Part shown: positions 63,269-64,000 of the stretch, piece after piece | Layout: the number at the start of each line of letters is the position of its first letter | Position numbering within the stretch: the first letter of the stretch is position 1 | Origin: an uncultured Pelagibacteraceae bacterium | GTDB lineage: Bacteria; Pseudomonadota; Alphaproteobacteria; Pelagibacterales; Pelagibacteraceae | NCBI GenBank assembly: GCA_902566315.1 | Contig: CACFIL010000003.1 | Location: forward strand, 1-64,000 | Length of the DNA: 64,000 nucleotides | Direction: 5' to 3' | Made by a program: the position numbers and the translations under genes | The notes under the pieces: model-generated | What the model was told of the DNA's origin: nothing | Database searches by the model: none | The model's input: the letters and a program-made list of their open reading frames with translations, nothing else

Positions 63269-64000
63269 ATGGAATTCAATAAAGATAATATTTTAAACAA
63301 AGCAACAACAGCCAAACAAACTGTTGTTATGGATGAGGGCTTAAGAGCCTACATGCTTAAAGTTTATAACTACATGGCGACTGGTGTTTTGCTTACTGGA
63401 ATAATAGCACTTTTATCATTTAAAATGTCTGTTGTAACAGATCCAAATGGAGCAATTGTTGGATTAACAGAATTTGGAAATGCAATTTATTTATCAGGTT
63501 TAAAATGGATTGTAATGTTAGCCCCATTAGGAATTGTATTTTACATGAGTTTTGGAATTAATAAAATGAGTGCTTCAAAAGCTCAGACAACTTTCTGGAT
63601 ATTTGCTGCATTAATGGGATTATCACTTTCATCAATATTACTTGTTTATACAGGTTTAAGTGTAACAAGAGTATTCTTTATTTCTTCAGCAACGTTTGGC
63701 GCAATGAGCATCTATGGTTACACGACTAAAAGAGATTTGACTAAGATGGGATCCTTTTTAATGATGGGTTTAATAGGGATCATAATTGCATCAATAGTTA
63801 ACATATTCTTAAAATCTTCAATGATGTATTTTGCAATATCAATAATTGGTGTTTTAGTTTTTGTTGGCTTAACTGCATACGATACACAAAAAATTAAGAA
63901 TATGTATGCAGCATCTGACAGCGGTGAGTTAATTGGTAAAAAAGCTGTTATGGGTGCTTTAACTTTATACTTAGACTTTATAAACCTATTTATAATGCTT
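63269..64000 (+). CDS. Bax inhibitor-1 / YccA family membrane protein (3' end missing)
   Basis: The frame is open for 244 codons from ATG 63269 to the window edge. About seven membrane helices are visible; MDEGLRAYMLKVYNYMATGV and FITLTAYDTQ-like VGLTAYDTQKIKNMY match the BI-1 family signature, and the ending LYLDFINLFIML is the last conserved helix, so only a few residues are missing. Bacterial members interact with FtsH or carry calcium; the precise role is uncertain. Confidence 0.93.
   Translation, partial: MEFNKDNILNKATTAKQTVVMDEGLRAYMLKVYNYMATGVLLTGIIALLSFKMSVVTDPNGAIVGLTEFGNAIYLSGLKWIVMLAPLGIVFYMSFGINKMSASKAQTTFWIFAALMGLSLSSILLVYTGLSVTRVFFISSATFGAMSIYGYTTKRDLTKMGSFLMMGLIGIIIASIVNIFLKSSMMYFAISIIGVLVFVGLTAYDTQKIKNMYAASDSGELIGKKAVMGALTLYLDFINLFIML

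Noticed and set aside
1..64000. CRISPR arrays, rRNA genes, insertion sequences, riboswitches
   Set aside because: No regularly spaced repeats, rRNA-like stretches, transposase frames or convincing aptamer-like GC-rich leaders were seen; intergenic spaces are too short for most of them.

Overview
The window looks like a chromosomal segment of a streamlined marine alphaproteobacterium of the SAR11 / Candidatus Pelagibacter type. This rests on very AT-rich sequence, intergenic gaps mostly under 100 bases, many 4-8 base gene overlaps, lysine/asparagine-rich proteins, and alphaproteobacterial gene orders (hemE | ori | ppsR-maf-aroE-coaE-dnaQ; hslVU opposite hisB; rpe-heparinase-purH). The taxon is inferred from these features, not from a search.

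Layout. 1-17348: the end of a TenI/ThiE-like gene, a porin, DUF3576-leuS-lptE-holA on the plus strand, then the minus-strand group mnmE, mnmG-rsmG-parA-parB and hemE-hemH-hemJ plus rho. A perfect 16-bp parS site lies inside rsmG and a 14/16 match inside mnmG. 17349-17632 is the probable replication origin: it lies between hemE and ppsR as in Caulobacter, has one DnaA box, and gene direction switches there. 17633-24876: ppsR-maf-aroE-coaE-dnaQ, secB-fxsA, Tim44-smr and hslVU. 24968-32887: a dense plus-strand run holding hisB-hisH-(polysaccharide lyase)-hisA-hisF-hisE, then malyl-CoA lyase and both subunits of malate-CoA ligase, a HIT protein and an acetyltransferase. 32880-40339: lolA-ftsK, a divergent UbiH-like protein, a LON-domain protein, then a TPR / prolyl-hydroxylase-like / TPR-sulfotransferase group.

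40405-42097 is the most unusual stretch. A 46-bp direct repeat consisting mostly of the 5' half of tRNA-Gly(GCC) bounds about 1.65 kb that carries one secreted beta-propeller gene with codon use unlike its neighbours. Seventeen-base repeats sit just inside both ends. It looks like a small integrase-less element, or the remnant of one, at a tRNA gene. The intact tRNA-Gly is followed after five bases by a sulfotransferase start codon.

42137-64000: sulfotransferase and phhB; purH, a heparinase II/III-like gene and rpe; a two-part sodium/solute symporter of acetate-permease type facing acs; tsaD with a tiny basic ORF and an EVE gene in the acs operon; hemC-hemD, a mechanosensitive channel, YggT and folD; an MBL-fold protein; a small ORF with an apparent frameshift; a photolyase-related protein with unusual domain order; argG, ialB and tas; and the start of a Bax-inhibitor-1 family gene running off the end.

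Themes: heme synthesis is split over two loci. C2 metabolism is represented by acetate uptake and activation and by malate cleavage to glyoxylate plus acetyl-CoA. Three sulfotransferases and two carbohydrate-lyase-like proteins suggest surface or glycan chemistry. No rRNA, CRISPR array, transposase or integrase gene was seen.
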